NCBI GenBank assembly: GCA_019843655.1
Contig: JACDQD010000105.1
Coordinates: 744,001 to 808,000, forward strand
DNA length: 64,000 bases
Reading direction: 5' to 3'
Source: Lethocerus indicus
Lineage: Eukaryota > Arthropoda > Insecta > Hemiptera > Belostomatidae
Made by a program: the position numbers and the translations under genes. Positions 13,801 to 28,200 of this stretch are shown piece after piece. Below the pieces are notes generated by a model, which did not search any database, was not told the DNA's origin, and saw only the letters and a program-made list of their open reading frames with translations. The first letter of the stretch is position 1; every line of letters starts with the position of its first letter.

Positions 13801-16800
13801 TATTCAAATTTTATAATCTTATTAAAAAATAATCCTTTCTGAAATAATTGTTTTTAATTATTCATTTCAGCCAATAGCAACATTGAATGATTCAAAGCGT
13901 GAAGATAATGTTGAAGAAGAAATTGGTCCTGAAGAAGATCATGCAGAAAGACCAGAAGTTATTCAAGATGATACTCCCATTGGTAGAAATAATTTTTATA
14001 TATATTTTTTTATTAATATATCTGAACCTGCATTGTCATGTAAGGTAAAACTGAAACGGATATACCACTCAAAACACCTGAGAGTGATAGCAGAAATTGG
14101 GTACCTGGGGTTTATTGGTATCCCCACCTCACATTAACTGCAGCTTACGTACAGAACAATTCATAGCAACATATAACACTAAACAACATGCCTAATAGGT
14201 ATTAAGATATTAAGAGTACACATCTCAAGGCTAACTGTCTCTGAAAAGGATACTATCCAGAAAGTGCAGCTGCATTAAAAATCTGTCTTTTTTGGAACAT
14301 ACATCAAGAACCACAAATTTTTTGAAATCAGGATCATTATATTATTGCAGAAAATGCCATGAAAGCAACTCGACAAACTTAATTAAAATGTTGTTAGCAT
14401 ATGACATATGATACATGAGTTTTGTTGTTGACTACTTGTCTTCTTTTTATGCAGTTTATGTGCAGTGTATGTTAATAATAACACTTTTGATATTCAGACA
14501 TCAAATAATTTATGTAAAAGCAGGAATATTAGTTTTACTTACAATTAGTTTATAACCAAGAACCTCACTGAAGAGCATTGTAATTGATTTTGTTTTGTGA
14601 GCATTGATACAACACTGTGTTTCTAAATGGATCATTGATATTCAGTGAATAACCCTGAACCCAATTGAATTAGCTATCTTGGATTATTTATATAAATATG
14701 CATTTCCTTTTTCAGGTGAAGAAGAATCTATACCGGCCACAAAGCCAGAAGAGGAAAAGGAGGGCCATGAAGAAGAGGTGGCAGAAATGGAAGATCTACG
14801 TATTGGAGCTACGGAAGATGTGATAGGGAAACCGAGAGAAGTGCCAGCAGGAACGAAAAGAAAAGCAGAAGTACTGAGCAAGGAAAGTGGAAAAATCGGT
14901 GTCACAATTACAACGAGTCCTCCACACTCTGCACCCAAACTACCCAGGATAAGTTCACCACCACCTCCATCTCCTCTCGCACAGACAAACAATGTAAATA
15001 TATTTTATCTTTTATTATTAATTGAGCAGCGTTGATAGGAGTGATTTTCAGTTAATTCCTGTTATTGTCAGTGTATTATGTGCATATACAATTTAAACTT
15101 TAAACCTCTGAGTTTTGGAGAACTAGTAATCCTATGCTCAATGAACTAGCAATAATTTCAATCATTTTTCCATGTTGAACTTAGTTAAAATGGGGCTGAA
15201 GTGTGAGCTGAGTGGTAAAGCAGTTAAGAATTGTTTTTTAATTTTTGGTATATAGAATGACATATTTGAATAAATATGAAGTTTCTGTATCTTAAAGCAT
15301 AATTATAGTAATGTATATATAAATACAATATTGTAGGGGGTAGTTAATGCGGTATTCATTTGTTATTAATGGCTGACAGCACATTTCCTTGAAGCTTTAG
15401 TTGTAACATGTTTTACATTAATTCATTTTTGTTATTCGAACATCATCGTTATGTTAATATTGTCAATCAGTCTCTGAGATGTAAAGTGTCTTTTATTTTT
15501 AGAATAACGTGTCAACACAGAGTCAAGGCGGTAAAGGAAGTGGAATACGGAGGGCATCGGGCAGTCCAACAAGGAGGGAGGAGCCGATGTCACCGATCAG
15601 TGGTGGTGGTGGTGGTGGTGGTGGGGGTAGGAATCTGAAATCACCAACTCCAATCAACCAGCAACAAACGCAGGCTCAGCAACAAGCACCGACTTTAGCG
15701 CCTGCCAGCCCGGCCCCCACGACTCCTCAACATCCACAACACCAGCTTGACCGCAAGCTCTCACCCCCTGTTCTCTCGCCACTCAACACGCCTGTACAGG
15801 TATTTTCATAATTTTTTTATCGTATAATTCTTCGTTATTATGTCCGCATCTAGCAGATATCAAACACAAAATGTGCGGTGACCTTTTATCGTCCGATCTT
15901 CACTGATTCCATTGGGGAGAAACTGACCCTTTTCCATTTGAACAATTGGAAATTTGAATATATATACACTAGAATAATGTATATATAACATATATTTCTA
16001 TATTAATGTATTTTATTACCATTGCATATAGAAGCGGGTATATTTTTATTCGGTTTGTCTGTATTTAAAGTTAATATGACAAAGAATTGGAGGTTTTTTA
16101 CTCTGTTCAAGTTAAATATATTTTACATTTGCTTCTTATTGTAATCATACTAGTTACGTTCAAAAATAATTCTTCTAAAATCACAGATGTGTCCCAGAAC
16201 AAACTTTCTTTGAACAAATATATACGGTCTCTCACCGCTCTTGTTTTTGATCCGTCGATTTTTGGCATAAAACCATTGTTAGTGTTAACTGACCTCTTTG
16301 TTTAGATCTACCAATGGACCACACATGCGGTGACACCATATATTTCAACCGAATATGCGCAATATTTATTTAATGTTTTAACTTCGCATTTTGCAGTATT
16401 ATTGGAATACGATTAGTATATTTACCGTTATCACGTTTTTGGTTTATTCTTTATAAGTATTACAAATGTGTATAAATATGGCATTGTTATGATAGGGCTG
16501 CACGGGAAGTTCGTCGCCGGTGGCGGGTGCTCGGGTAGAGGAAACGGCGGCGTCTGGACAGACCCAAGGGAACCGGGGAAACAGCAGCGAGCAGGAGAGT
16601 GCGAAGCTAGCACCGGTGGCTGCGGCGGCGGCCGGAGGGGGAGGAGCCGTGATGAACGGTCATGCGGGGTCGCCGCCGACGGGGGCGGGGGCGGGGGCCA
16701 CCTCCCCGGCGGCCACCTCTAGCCCGGCGCCCACGCCGTCAGCCTCCGCCGCCGCCGCCCCCACCACCACCCCCGCACCCACCACCACGCTCGTATCGCA

Positions 16801-16981
16801 CGTCATCACCAACCCGGGCCCTGACTACTGGCGCGCCCTCAACCCCGTCGCCGACGACATAGTCATCACAGATGTCACCGTCAATTTGAGCACAGTCACG
16901 ATCAGGGAGTGCAAAACGGGGAAGGGCTTTTTCCGCGACAGGCAGCATAGCACGCCTAAGGATAAGAATAATATAGCGTAG
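10825..16981 (+). CDS. Pc: Polycomb (CBX-type) chromodomain protein
   Basis: PRC1 subunit that reads histone H3K27me3 and helps keep developmental genes silent in the nucleus. Coding exons: 10825-10890, 13014-13057, 13142-13207, 13288-13336, 13871-13982, 14716-14993, 15503-15799, 16496-16981. All junctions are GT-AG, the phases agree, and the sum is 1398 nt (465 residues plus stop). The N-terminal chromodomain (about residues 8-60) is split over the first exons; the aromatic cage Y10, W31 and W34 is present, in VYAAE and VKWKGW, followed by [12 protein letters not shown] basic patch, acidic linker and Pro/Ser/Gln/Gly/Ala-rich middle follow. The C-terminal Polycomb box (about 414-450, [18 protein letters not shown]) is the RING1-binding element that separates Pc/CBX from HP1. 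The start is the only in-frame ATG before the chromodomain. Fly Pc is about 390 residues; the excess is low-complexity sequence. Confidence 0.95.
15598..15628 (+). repeat. (GGT)n run coding polyglycine in Pc
   Basis: A GGT trinucleotide run inside Pc exon 7 encodes about nine consecutive glycines. It is a likely site of length variation between individuals. Confidence 0.85.
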
Positions 16982-19900
16982 GCAAATTGTACAGAATTAG
17001 AGTGTTCCCCTGTACGACAATTGGACATAACAGTAGAGACTGATTCTTTTGATATTGTAAGTACCACCTCGGTCCTACATTTCTGGGAGATGTATGGACA
17101 TTTCATAAAAAATATATGGAACGAGAAAAAAAATGGGAGGCGACCGTTGTAAAAATCTCATTTGATCCCAGATAATGGATAGTGTTAAAAAGAACGCAAA
17201 GATAATGAATTTTGTATAAAATGACCATTTATTTGAAATTATGATTACGATAGAAATACATTATCGTTTAATATTAATGGATTTCTACTGTATTCGAGTT
17301 CTTAATATTTGGCATCTTTTTTGTACAATATTTGGTACAAATTTGTATTGAAAGTTTTATTTTTATTTCTTAATACGAACTATTTTTTATTACGGTGCGG
17401 GGCAATACCCTATGTAAATATATCGATATGGTATGTGCGTTTGATAAAATATCCAGATTATTAAATTGGAGTAGTATTTGTATTTCAATTGTTAAAACCA
17501 TTAGGCGCTATTTTGGTTCTTTGAGCTACCTGTGAAGAATCACTATTTGTCAATGACTACTTATCAATCTGTTTTAAATATTAAGTTTCCATATTATAAG
17601 GGAAATATTCTGTATAATCTGGGAATTTGAAAGGCTGTGATGAGACCATTATAATTAATTATTTTGTTGTCTCTGATAAGTTATTTGATCACAGCAAAGT
17701 GATGGTTGAACTGTTTATACTTATCTTGCCTTGTTTATTTGTTGAAAACAAAAGGAATAATTGTGATAAATAGATATCTAAATTTCTTAAGCCCATAATT
17801 TAAGAGAGATTTAAAATTACACTAATATATTATATTGGACTCTTTCTTCTCTCAGGTTAGCTTAACCTAAATTTTAACATCTCTTGCTCTTTTGTGTTTT
17901 TATCAAAGGAAGTGTCATAGTTCTAAGTTCTATTATTGGAAGTTTTGTACATTTGGTGCGGCTAACTGAAGAAAGCCCAAACTGGTCTAGTCCCAGAGTA
18001 ACACTAAAATTCTGTGTTAAATTATCTAAAATATGTTTAGATGGCTTATTTAAATTATGAGGTATTTGACATACAGATTTTCTAATTTGATTTAGAACAT
18101 TTTATTTATCTGAAAGAAAATAATCTGGAAACAAATCTGTATTCATCTCACAAAAAATAAAAATTTATAATTTGTATTAAATAATTAATTATATTAAATA
18201 ATATAATTTTGGGTTTATCAGAGAATCAGTCTACTGTTATGTCAAATGTTATTACTTTTTACCTTCTTTACTCATATTTGAGTATGTTAATGGTTCTGTT
18301 TTATTTCTCAATTCCCAATTTACTTATTTGGGATTAACAGATATCTATTTTTTGTATATTGTTTTAATTTCCTGTTACATATTATAAATGTAAATAACTG
18401 CAAGAAAGAGAGTAAATTAACTTATGAGTTGCTTGTTTTGATTTAATTTTATTAATTAATTATTCTTAATGTTTGTTGATAGTCAATACCTCTTTCTGTC
18501 CTCAAATTGTTCATTATTTTTTTTAGTTATCTTGTTTATCAGAGTAACAAATTTCTGTATAAAGTGTAAATGAGGAGGGTCAGTTGTTTCTTTATTGAGA
18601 ATGAAAGCCATGTTATATTTATTACAGTATTCTTGTTACATGTAAGTAAGTCTGATTTTTTCATACCTAAAATAGAAAGTTTGAAATTATAGCAGTCCTG
18701 TATATTTTTAAAATGGCATTAAACAAGCATTTATTTGTCAGTTTCTAATTTTTCTGATTGATAGATGAAATTAAATACTTCAACTGAGACTCAAACTGTA
18801 TCATTTTTCCCAATTAACATTTGAATATTTATTTACTATAAGACAAATGTAGACAATGTCTGTTTTTTGCTTGAAGATAGAATTTGATTTCTTTGAAGTC
18901 GAATTAGTATTGATTCTATTGTATGATAAATGCCCAAAAGGGAATGGAAGTCTTAGGAGGTGCTGCACTTCTACGAAAAATTGAGGAATATAGAATGCAA
19001 TTTGCCCACCATTATAAATTATGACTTTTTGTTGAAAATTAGTGTTGATTGATTTAAAAATTATAACCAGCTTGTAACATACTTTTAGGAATGGTAATAA
19101 TTTTGGAATGGAACCTTTGTCCATGAAATCAACTGCTTAATACATTTATTGATGTGTGAATTTATAATTTATATGCAATGTTTATAATAGACACAAATGT
19201 TAATCACTTATTTTTGGAAATATGAGAACAATTACATTAAAATACTATACCATTTTCTTTTACTAAACTGTAGAAAGTAATGTTTTAATTCTTAACAAAC
19301 ATTCATATTATAATGTTAGAGAGTAAAAGCATCTGTAATCAAGAACAGAAGGGAGTCTATTGTTCAGTATTGTTTCTATCATACTAATTCCATTTCCTTT
19401 AGGGTATGCTGTATTATACACATCTTATTTTTTTGTTTTGATTTAAAAATTACATGCTGCTATTGTTCTGCAATGTATTGATCAGTTTCAGTTTTGTGAA
19501 TTAATATTATTCACATTATTCATTTTTTTTTTAAGTTTATTGAAATCTTATTTCTTACCTACACTTCTAAGGTAACTGAAATTGCTTGAGTAAATTGATT
19601 TTATATGCTTACTTATGTCATATATAAAAACATATGTAACTCTCGACTTGCTTGTTACAATATTTTAATAGAGCCCTTTAAATTGTTACACTTGTAATAG
19701 GATTTAAGGGAATAGAGATTTGCATTCATTTAAAATTTTGACCAGAATTGAATTTTTCAGGTTGTTTTAAGGATGTTGTATTTTTCTTGATAGTTAAAAA
19801 TTGCCTTTCTTTATTTTCACTTGTTTTGTGTTATTTGTAACAGTGGCCAGCACAATTAAATTATGTTCATTTGAAATTTTTATTAATTAGAATTATTGAA

Positions 19901-20310
19901 AATATTTTAAGTTATTTTAATTTACACCTTTATGTTTCAGTATTGACACAAAACTTTGAAAAGTTAAATTTATATAAGAAAATGCCCCTTTCCTTAAAAA
20001 GTTAGTCAAACTCTCTTGCATCTAAAGAAACATGTGACTTGTGGGCAGAAATGTGTAGAATAATGTAAATAAACTCAAAAATATTGTGATGGATTCTACT
20101 GTATAGACCTTAGATTATTTTTAAAAATTTCATTAGTTACTTGTATTAATTTATTATTTTTATAATTTGACAGGGTAGTGGTTTCTTTGAGGAGAAAGTA
20201 GAACAATTTTTTGTTAATGGCATTATGTCTAAGAAACAGTGTATCCTTTCAGCATTAATATAATTTTTAAAATTGTATTTTTTTATACCTCATGCAAATG
20301 ATTCTGTTTT
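16982..20310 (+). other. 3' flank and possible long 3'UTR of Pc
   Basis: No coding exon. From about 17.5 kb the plus strand is T-rich and almost free of CpG (none in 18001-18600), like the Pc introns, so it may be transcribed with Pc. A candidate AATAAA lies at 20068-20073, shortly before the strand composition changes. Whether the 3'UTR is really about 3 kb long cannot be told from sequence. Confidence 0.45.
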
Positions 20311-20347
20311 AGTGTACTAAACCAAAAACTTGGTTTGTTCAGTACTT
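20311..20347. other. imperfect hairpin between convergent genes
   Basis: The sequence around ACTAAACCAA...TTGGTTTGTTCAGTACT forms an imperfect inverted repeat with a very short loop. It sits where T-rich Pc flank gives way to A-rich sequence, which is the T-rich sense of the minus-strand TBC1D9 gene. It could be a terminator-like structure or the end of an old repeat covering about 20.35-20.6 kb. Confidence 0.35.
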
Positions 20348-20599
20348 CAGAAAACGAAGTGAGGCCCTGGAGGGGGGATCGGATATGTGACAGTGTATGG
20401 GTATAGAAGCCCACTAATCACAAGACAGCACCCACAGGTAATATAGAAGGGCATGCACCTACCTGCATGGGTTACTAACCTTGGCAAGGATCTTGGGCAA
20501 GATTGAAAAAGACATGGAACTTACATCCATTGTTTAATAAGTTAAAAACCTGAAGAAGACTGGTGCTATATTCTAGATCTGCTGGCATACCAACTGCAT

Positions 20600-22439
20600 T
20601 ACTTCCCATGGAGGGATCTACCTAAACCATAATATTTCAAGTAGTTAAATAGTTCAAATAGGAACTAACACAATACAAAACAATCAATACTAATAAACAA
20701 AACTGTAGGGATAAGGTTGTCTTTTAGTTAGTAAGGCAATAAGATACATAAACAATAGAAACTATTGAAATATGTTGTTGGTATAATTATGATGAATCTA
20801 AACAGGGTGGATTCAAAAAAGGACTGAAGAGAGCAGTTTTCAGATAATATTTCACTATTTATTTTAGTTATTCCTTTGATATTATACATGTGCTCGCAAC
20901 ACATTATGCCTCCAAAAGCATTAATAATCATTATACAATACACTAATAATAAAATGTTAAAATATTTCCATAAACATATAAAAATATATAACAATGAATA
21001 TGAACAATAGATACATAAAAATAATATGACACGCTTACTTATCTGAATTAAAATGACATCTATATAATAAGCCTAATTCACTCATAGTCTGCATTTACAA
21101 TATATTTACAAATACAACAAAATTATTATTATGTGTTATTGTCATGCAAGACCATATTAAATAACTGCTGCAAAATAACAATTTTAGAAGACAGTTTTAC
21201 TTACATGACTTATGTATTAGGCAGCTATAACATGCTGTAATACAAGTTTAACTAGTAATGGTAACATGGAATGCAACTAACTATTATTTAATTAACATAA
21301 AATAATAATGACATAATACCACAAATTTATAAAATGATGCAACAAAGAAAGGATACAAATAATATAATTACCAGATCCACTCAACAATAAATAAAACAAA
21401 TACAAAATCTAAAGGCTGCAAATAGTGAAAGTTTGTGTAGGACTGAACTGATTACGTTTTTTTAACATTAAATTACTATCAATTTTATCCCATCAAATTT
21501 GGGAAAGTACGCCCAATTTTTTTATTCTAACAAGTTATTTCTATAATAAAAAGTTTATTGACAAACTGGATGAAATAGTGAAATAAACGGCAACCTCAAA
21601 ATACTAACATATTCAATTCTACTATAACTCAAGACCAACTCAATCGATACCATTAATTTCACGGCAAAAGAATTACCAAATCATATGAATGAATTAGAAT
21701 AAAATGTGTACATGTTAGGCCAACATTACCTTCTTGAACTATTATCTCAGTGATAGTCTCACAACAATTGTACACATTTGGTCTAGGGCTAGGCCGAGTG
21801 TGCCCATTACATTCAAAACTAACAATTACAACAATGAAATTCATATTAAACCTAGAACGTGATGAAATTTGAAAAATTCCCCCTTTTTTCCTTTAAATAA
21901 TTCTCCCTGTTAATGAGAAAAATTCTGCACTAAATTTAAGTGGGTTAGTCAGCGGCTTACTTATAATTTACTATTTGTTTGAATAATTACTTTATCTTTA
22001 ATTCATTTTATATCTGGAAGTTTTCATTCCTGAAATAGTAACCTCTCCCCCAAATGTTAATATTCATGTAAGAAATTATATTATACAATATTTACTCATG
22101 AAATTAATGTCAAATACATGTTAGTATGAAGAACTAATCCACAGCATTAGTACAGGATTGATAGTTTCCTCCAACTCACCGCTAATTCCTTATTGGGGAA
22201 TTGTCTAATTATAGAACGAAACTAACAATCCAATATTATAACTCTGAACAAACATTTTAAGTTGGACACAAATTTAAGGTTAAATTTTCAATCAATTTGA
22301 AAGTGATCAATAATTTACAATATTATCTAACAAGTGGAAAGTGATTCAGTGTGTATGTGTACAAGTGATGAAAGACCGCATGAGAATAACCTTTTCAAAT
22401 TCCCTCCTTGAATAGTCTCTTCGCAATTGCTCTGGCAGG
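20600..22439 (-). other. 3' flank of the TBC1D9-like gene
   Basis: No coding exon. The plus strand is A-rich, consistent with minus-strand transcription. Reverse-complement AATAAA signals occur several times (for example TTTATT at 21554-21559), so the true poly(A) site is not determinable. Confidence 0.45.
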
Positions 22440-25198
22440 CTATGATGGCAATTCTGCGTTATTCTGTAAAATGGTAAACCTGCTCTTTCTGAGTTTGACA
22501 ATGGCAACTGAGAGGTTGGTTTTCTGGCTGAAGAAATCAACAATGGGCTGACCGGTCAGTGTTGTTGCCAGGAACTGTTCAACAGCTATAGACCATTCGG
22601 CCTCTTGGCCAGGATTCCCATTTTGATCCGACATCTAAACAATAAATACAACCAATAAATATAGAGAAATTATTAGAGCATCTAAAAGAAACAAAAGGTT
22701 TATTTTAAGGTTTTTAAGTACAAACTTAAGGTTTTTATGACATTTAATGCTCGTATTGTTTATAGCCTTACTTCAATCATTGCCACAAATGCTATTAATG
22801 ATTTGATAATAAATCAAATATGTTGATGAAGAATGTTGGATGAACTACTTATTCAAAATTAACTCATAGATAAAAATGAAACATTTTTATTTAAAATAAA
22901 AAAATAAATTAGATTTATACCATGCCAGCTTTTTCATTCCATTGTTCTGCTGCTGTGACCAGGCTGTCATTTGATTCATCTCTTGCAGCATAAAATCTCT
23001 TTCCGACATCACCTAATTTCAACAGTAAAGTACCTACAAAACAAATATATAATTTTAAGTTTGGTACCAGGTACCAGATGATCAACCTGATTACCAACAT
23101 ACCATATGATAAAAATACAAAACAATTTATCCAACCACAATTATTTGTGTAAGTTTATTTTTGGTAATAATTTAATAAAATTATAATAATTAATAAAATT
23201 CAATTAATTAATTAATTCCCCTTTTTTGTACTCTCATGAACTAATGGATCAAATGTTTTATTAAGTTTTATATACAAACGCATTAAGCAGAATATTCTAC
23301 CATCTTTTTTCTTGTAATTAATTAATTTCATAAATAATAACTACAGTGAAATATTTTAGAAAAAGGTTGACAAAAAAATATTCAGCGCATATTACTCACC
23401 AACGGAAGCAATGGAATGATATAGTTCTTCATCACTGAGCTGCTGCTGAAGTATGTCATAAAGTGTACGCCAGAGGGCAATGAAATGAGGTTGAGACATT
23501 CTCGGAAGTGTTTTGGAGTCTTGTTTCGGAGCCACAACCAATGAACGGAGTGAACTTAGGCTTCTCACTTCCCAGGTCAGTTCTTCAGCTGTAAAACAGA
23601 ATGCCATCAAAAATGAATAACTGGAAATAAGAAGCAATGGACTCACCCAGATTAGACTTGTTACGACTTGCGAGTATAATGTGAAGGCACCCCACCTTCT
23701 ATTAAAGATAGTTTGGCATATTTTTAAATTATAGCCAAAAAAAATTCTAACCAGGAATTTACAACTCAACATGGTGGATAAGCCTACTATTGTGGCGACT
23801 TGGTGGATTCCTACCGACTTACCCATTTGTGCAGTGCTAGTACTTCCAGATCTTTCCAAAACTGGAGTAGATTCAGCTGAATTGGTTCCAAAACTAAAAG
23901 AGGCGTCTTCAAAGAACTGAGTTGCTTCAGATGCTACTTCTGCTCCATCTAAAATAAATATATTTGATTTATCAATTATAGACTATTTATCAATTTTATG
24001 TATTATGAGAGTTTTTGCAATTCTTTTTCTTGTGACATTGTAACAATGTTTATTATTAGTAACTGATTTTTGAAATATGTGATGTTTGTAAAGGTTTGCC
24101 TCTCTTTTTATTATCCTTTTTATTTATTATTATAGAGACAAATATTCAGATAAATTATGAAATTAAACATACTGTAACAAGTTTAGATTGAAAAATAACC
24201 TAATCAAATAACAACCACTGCAACAAATTAACATGAATTTTGTTATGCTATGTTAATTTTTTCAAATGGAGCTCAGATATCCAGACACTATCTTTCTTCT
24301 CCAAACACTATTTTATATAAATGGTACTATAATTACAGAATATTTATTTTATAAATATAATTATAACTGATAAAAAAGAATATATAAGTAAACAAATATT
24401 AAACAGTGATAGTGAATATTTACCAGACAGAGTTGGTGACTGAATTTCAACAGTGGGCAAAACTGGGGGCAAATGGAGGGTGTAAAATAGTTTCAACCTG
24501 ACAGTCAGTTCAGATGTGCAAGTGAGACCCAACGCTGCAACTACCTCCCGTACATTCAGTATACCATCACTGTTCGAATCCATTAACTGCCAACAAAATA
24601 TATAAACAAACAATAATTTTTGTACCACTCAGATTTCACAGTTTAATGAACTTTTTCCAGGGCTTAGTTCCACCACTTTTCCAAGGAAATCCAGGGAAAC
24701 ATTTTTTTTTAACTTATGCTTACCCTAAAAAGTCTTGCTGCAAGGTCATCAGCTCTGGATCCTTTTCCCCATGGTGAAATTCCAGCAAATAACAAACGGA
24801 ACAGTTCATAATCGACTCTGTAGGCTTCATATGGAGGTGTGGCAGGATCATACCTAATGAAACCATCACTGTGTAAGCCATCACCAGTCAACCCATCAGA
24901 TCAAAAGATTATGTCATTAAACAAAAACAAAATGAAATTAAACAATAGAGAACATAAAAAAAATAGGGTAACATAAACTGGCTTAAATAATTTACATAAT
25001 AACAGAAAAATGAGGAAAATAGAATAAACATAAAATCAGAAAATTGAAAATAAGGCAAAAGAGATTAACTGAAATGTAACACAGCATTTCATCTAATCTA
25101 CTCCCTTTTCTGTGATCCATAATTCAGAAATGCATTTGATAATTTATATTATTTAATTTCATAGAATGCAATTCATTCATTTAAGTATATAAAATATA

Positions 25199-25238
<40 letters not shown>

Positions 25239-28200
25239 CACACACACACATGTAAAAATTCAATTATTCAAGATTCTTTTGAGAGCCCAGCTGTGCAGCA
25301 TAGTGATTTGCTGTATATTTGGACAAGTTGCATAAATTTGTTTTATACTGTCATTTTCGGTGCTCTTTGTCAAGAGTATATAATATCTAATCTGTTACTA
25401 ACAGAAAACAACTAATCTACAAATATATTCACAGTATGCACACCTTTCATCAGGCCTGCGGCGACTCACTAATTCTTCACGGATGAATGCAACCAAATCC
25501 TAAAAAATATAACATAAAATTTAGTGAGAGTTATTAGATTTTGTACAAGAATTGCAAAAAGAATTTTTACAAACATTATTTTATTACTCATATTAAAATA
25601 ATGTAACAAATCAATAAATATCATAATGTTGAATTAGATATTAGTTGCAACTAAGATAATGCTGCCCGAAGGGAACATTAATAACCTGAAGATGATTATT
25701 CATGCCATTATATGTTATTGCCACTGCATGGTTTGTAAGTACAATGTTTCAGATTTTTTTATATGCTTACTACTTAATAATAATTGGGATTAACTATCCT
25801 TCTCTATTGTAAGATGAAAAAACTGTATTTAATAGTAATGCATACTAATTAAGAAAAAACAGTATTTTCATAGATATTTTAATATAATAGTGTGCAATTT
25901 CTAAATGAGTACGATTTTTGAAAATTTGATGTTTTCCTTTGCAGCATTATATTGTGAGTAAGCATGTTTAAAATTATCACGGAAGCTGATATTAACATAT
26001 AAATTATTATTCCATGTTTTACTAATTAAATTTTGTTTTAAATTGCCTCATTTGTAATAAATAGTGGCTATTTCTCATAACCTGAAATAAAAATTATTCC
26101 TTACTTCTAAGATTGCAGTTGACAGTTTATGCTGCAGGATTGATATTTTTTAAATATTTTAAATATTCTATAAGCATAACAACCTTAATGGGTACAAACC
26201 ATTAGCTGATCTGGGCTGAAATGTCCATCTGTCTGAATACTGCGAACAATATTTTTTCCCAGACCATCTTCCAAATTTTGAACTACTCTTAACCTGTGTT
26301 TGACTCTTAACCTTTCTATTTCACTGGCAGTGATAGAACCATATTTAGAATAGGCGTCATACAAAAGCGATTGAACAGATATACTCTATGAAAATAAAAA
26401 AAGGTAAAATTAGATACATCTTTCAGTAATTAAACTAAACTAAATATTTAACATCCACAGACAGATGTTACCAACTTGATTGAAATACACACAACCTTAC
26501 TTTCTATAGTTAATATAATAATATTCAACCTGTATTCTCAAGTCAGATGCCAAAAACATGGATTTTACACACAACAAACACCGAATGTGTTTTTTATACT
26601 TTACTAACATGTAACACTATACATAATATCAATTAATATTATCATTCATAAAAGTTATTAATAAAGAACTATTGAGGATAAGAACAGGTGATATCTACCT
26701 GCATGGTCACACTAGTTCAACTCTCAGTTAAAAAACATCAAAAAATGATGTAACAAAGTGAAAAGGTACAATAAAATACTTTGCAATTAAAATTGAGATC
26801 AAAATAAAAAAAAACATTTTTAATTATATTTTTAATGCGCAATTTGTTTCCAAATTAAAATGTCATAATACCTTGTTTATTACTTCACCATCTTTGCTTA
26901 ATGGATGATTGGAATCATGTTCATTGTAAATGCCACAGAGGTAATTGGTAAGAACCTGCATTGCCTCTCCATCGTCATGACAACTCTGTAACTTCTCGTG
27001 ATTTGCTTCTAATATTGTAAGCGCGACCTAATAAAAAAAAGTTTCTTGTCTAAAATATATAAAATGAAACAATTAATGAGGTAAAGTTCAAAATTCTTTA
27101 AAACATCAAATTGTAAAGTACTGGAAATAAAATTAACATTTTCATATGTAAAACTAATGAACAATATCAAAGTACAAATTGAAGCTTCTTTTGGGAATAA
27201 AAAAGCATTACCAATGATACAAATAAAATAAAAGCAAATAAATATAATATAAAAAACAGCAATGTTCATAATTATTTTAAACTTATATTTACTTCACTTA
27301 CTGCTTCAGAATTTAATATCGTGAAACTTTTGTTTCTTACTTGAAACATTCTCAATGAGCATAAAAAACAAACAAAGCAAAATCAAATTTACAATATAAC
27401 ATTAATCAAAGATTATTTGCTGCCAGCAATTAATAACCTAATAACTTCTTAACGTGATTATATACATGAAAATGAATTTGCTACAAATTTTAAATTTATA
27501 ATAGCTCATGGAGACTTTAAAATTAAAAATCACCTTGTTTTTTGCCATAAATAAAATTAAATGACACTCATATTTTAATACTAATTTACCTAACCAATGG
27601 GATCAAATTAGCTCAAAATATGGAACTTGCACATTCAGGAAATATTAATTCCTAAAACTAACCTGAAAAATAACTTTTGCTCCATCATAGAAAAAGCAAT
27701 CTACAATATTCACAGCGCTTGAGTAAGGCATCACGCTGTAAACAAAAAAAGACATATAGACTTTAATATATTATATTTTTTTAGTAAAACGTACTGCTTG
27801 CATATAAGTTCCTTCCCAGTTATAATTATTTAAAAAGAGATAGATAAAAATACAATTATTACAAAATAAAGTTTTATTTCCATAACTAATATTTAGAATT
27901 AACTAATAGAAATATTATTTCCAATTTAGTTTTCCCAGGATGTATACATTATTGCCATTAATATTTATGTTATAAATAAATTAATTAAATCAGTGCAATA
28001 ACTGAAAAAGTCCCTTAAACTTTTTTTAAATTACGGACATTAAAACATTAAACAGATTAGTAAACAGAAAAAATCACGGAAGCATGTTCTAAAACTTAAG
28101 GACAGGCAAATTAGAAACTAATTCTACTATCAAATTCAAAATAACTAATATATAATAATTAGTACACATAGAGACCACAAAGTAATTAGTGCTTATTAAA

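Noticed and set aside
14684..14992. 102-codon minus-strand frame
   Set aside because: Exact antisense shadow of Pc exon 6.
16662..16862. Proline-rich frame in another phase of the last Pc exon
   Set aside because: Frame-shifted reading of the GC-rich Pc exon 8; the correct phase gives the conserved C-box.
22346..22543. 65-codon minus-strand frame at the TBC1D9 end
   Set aside because: Overlaps the true last exon in another phase; the 22634-22440 frame matches the family C-terminus and closes the gene in frame.
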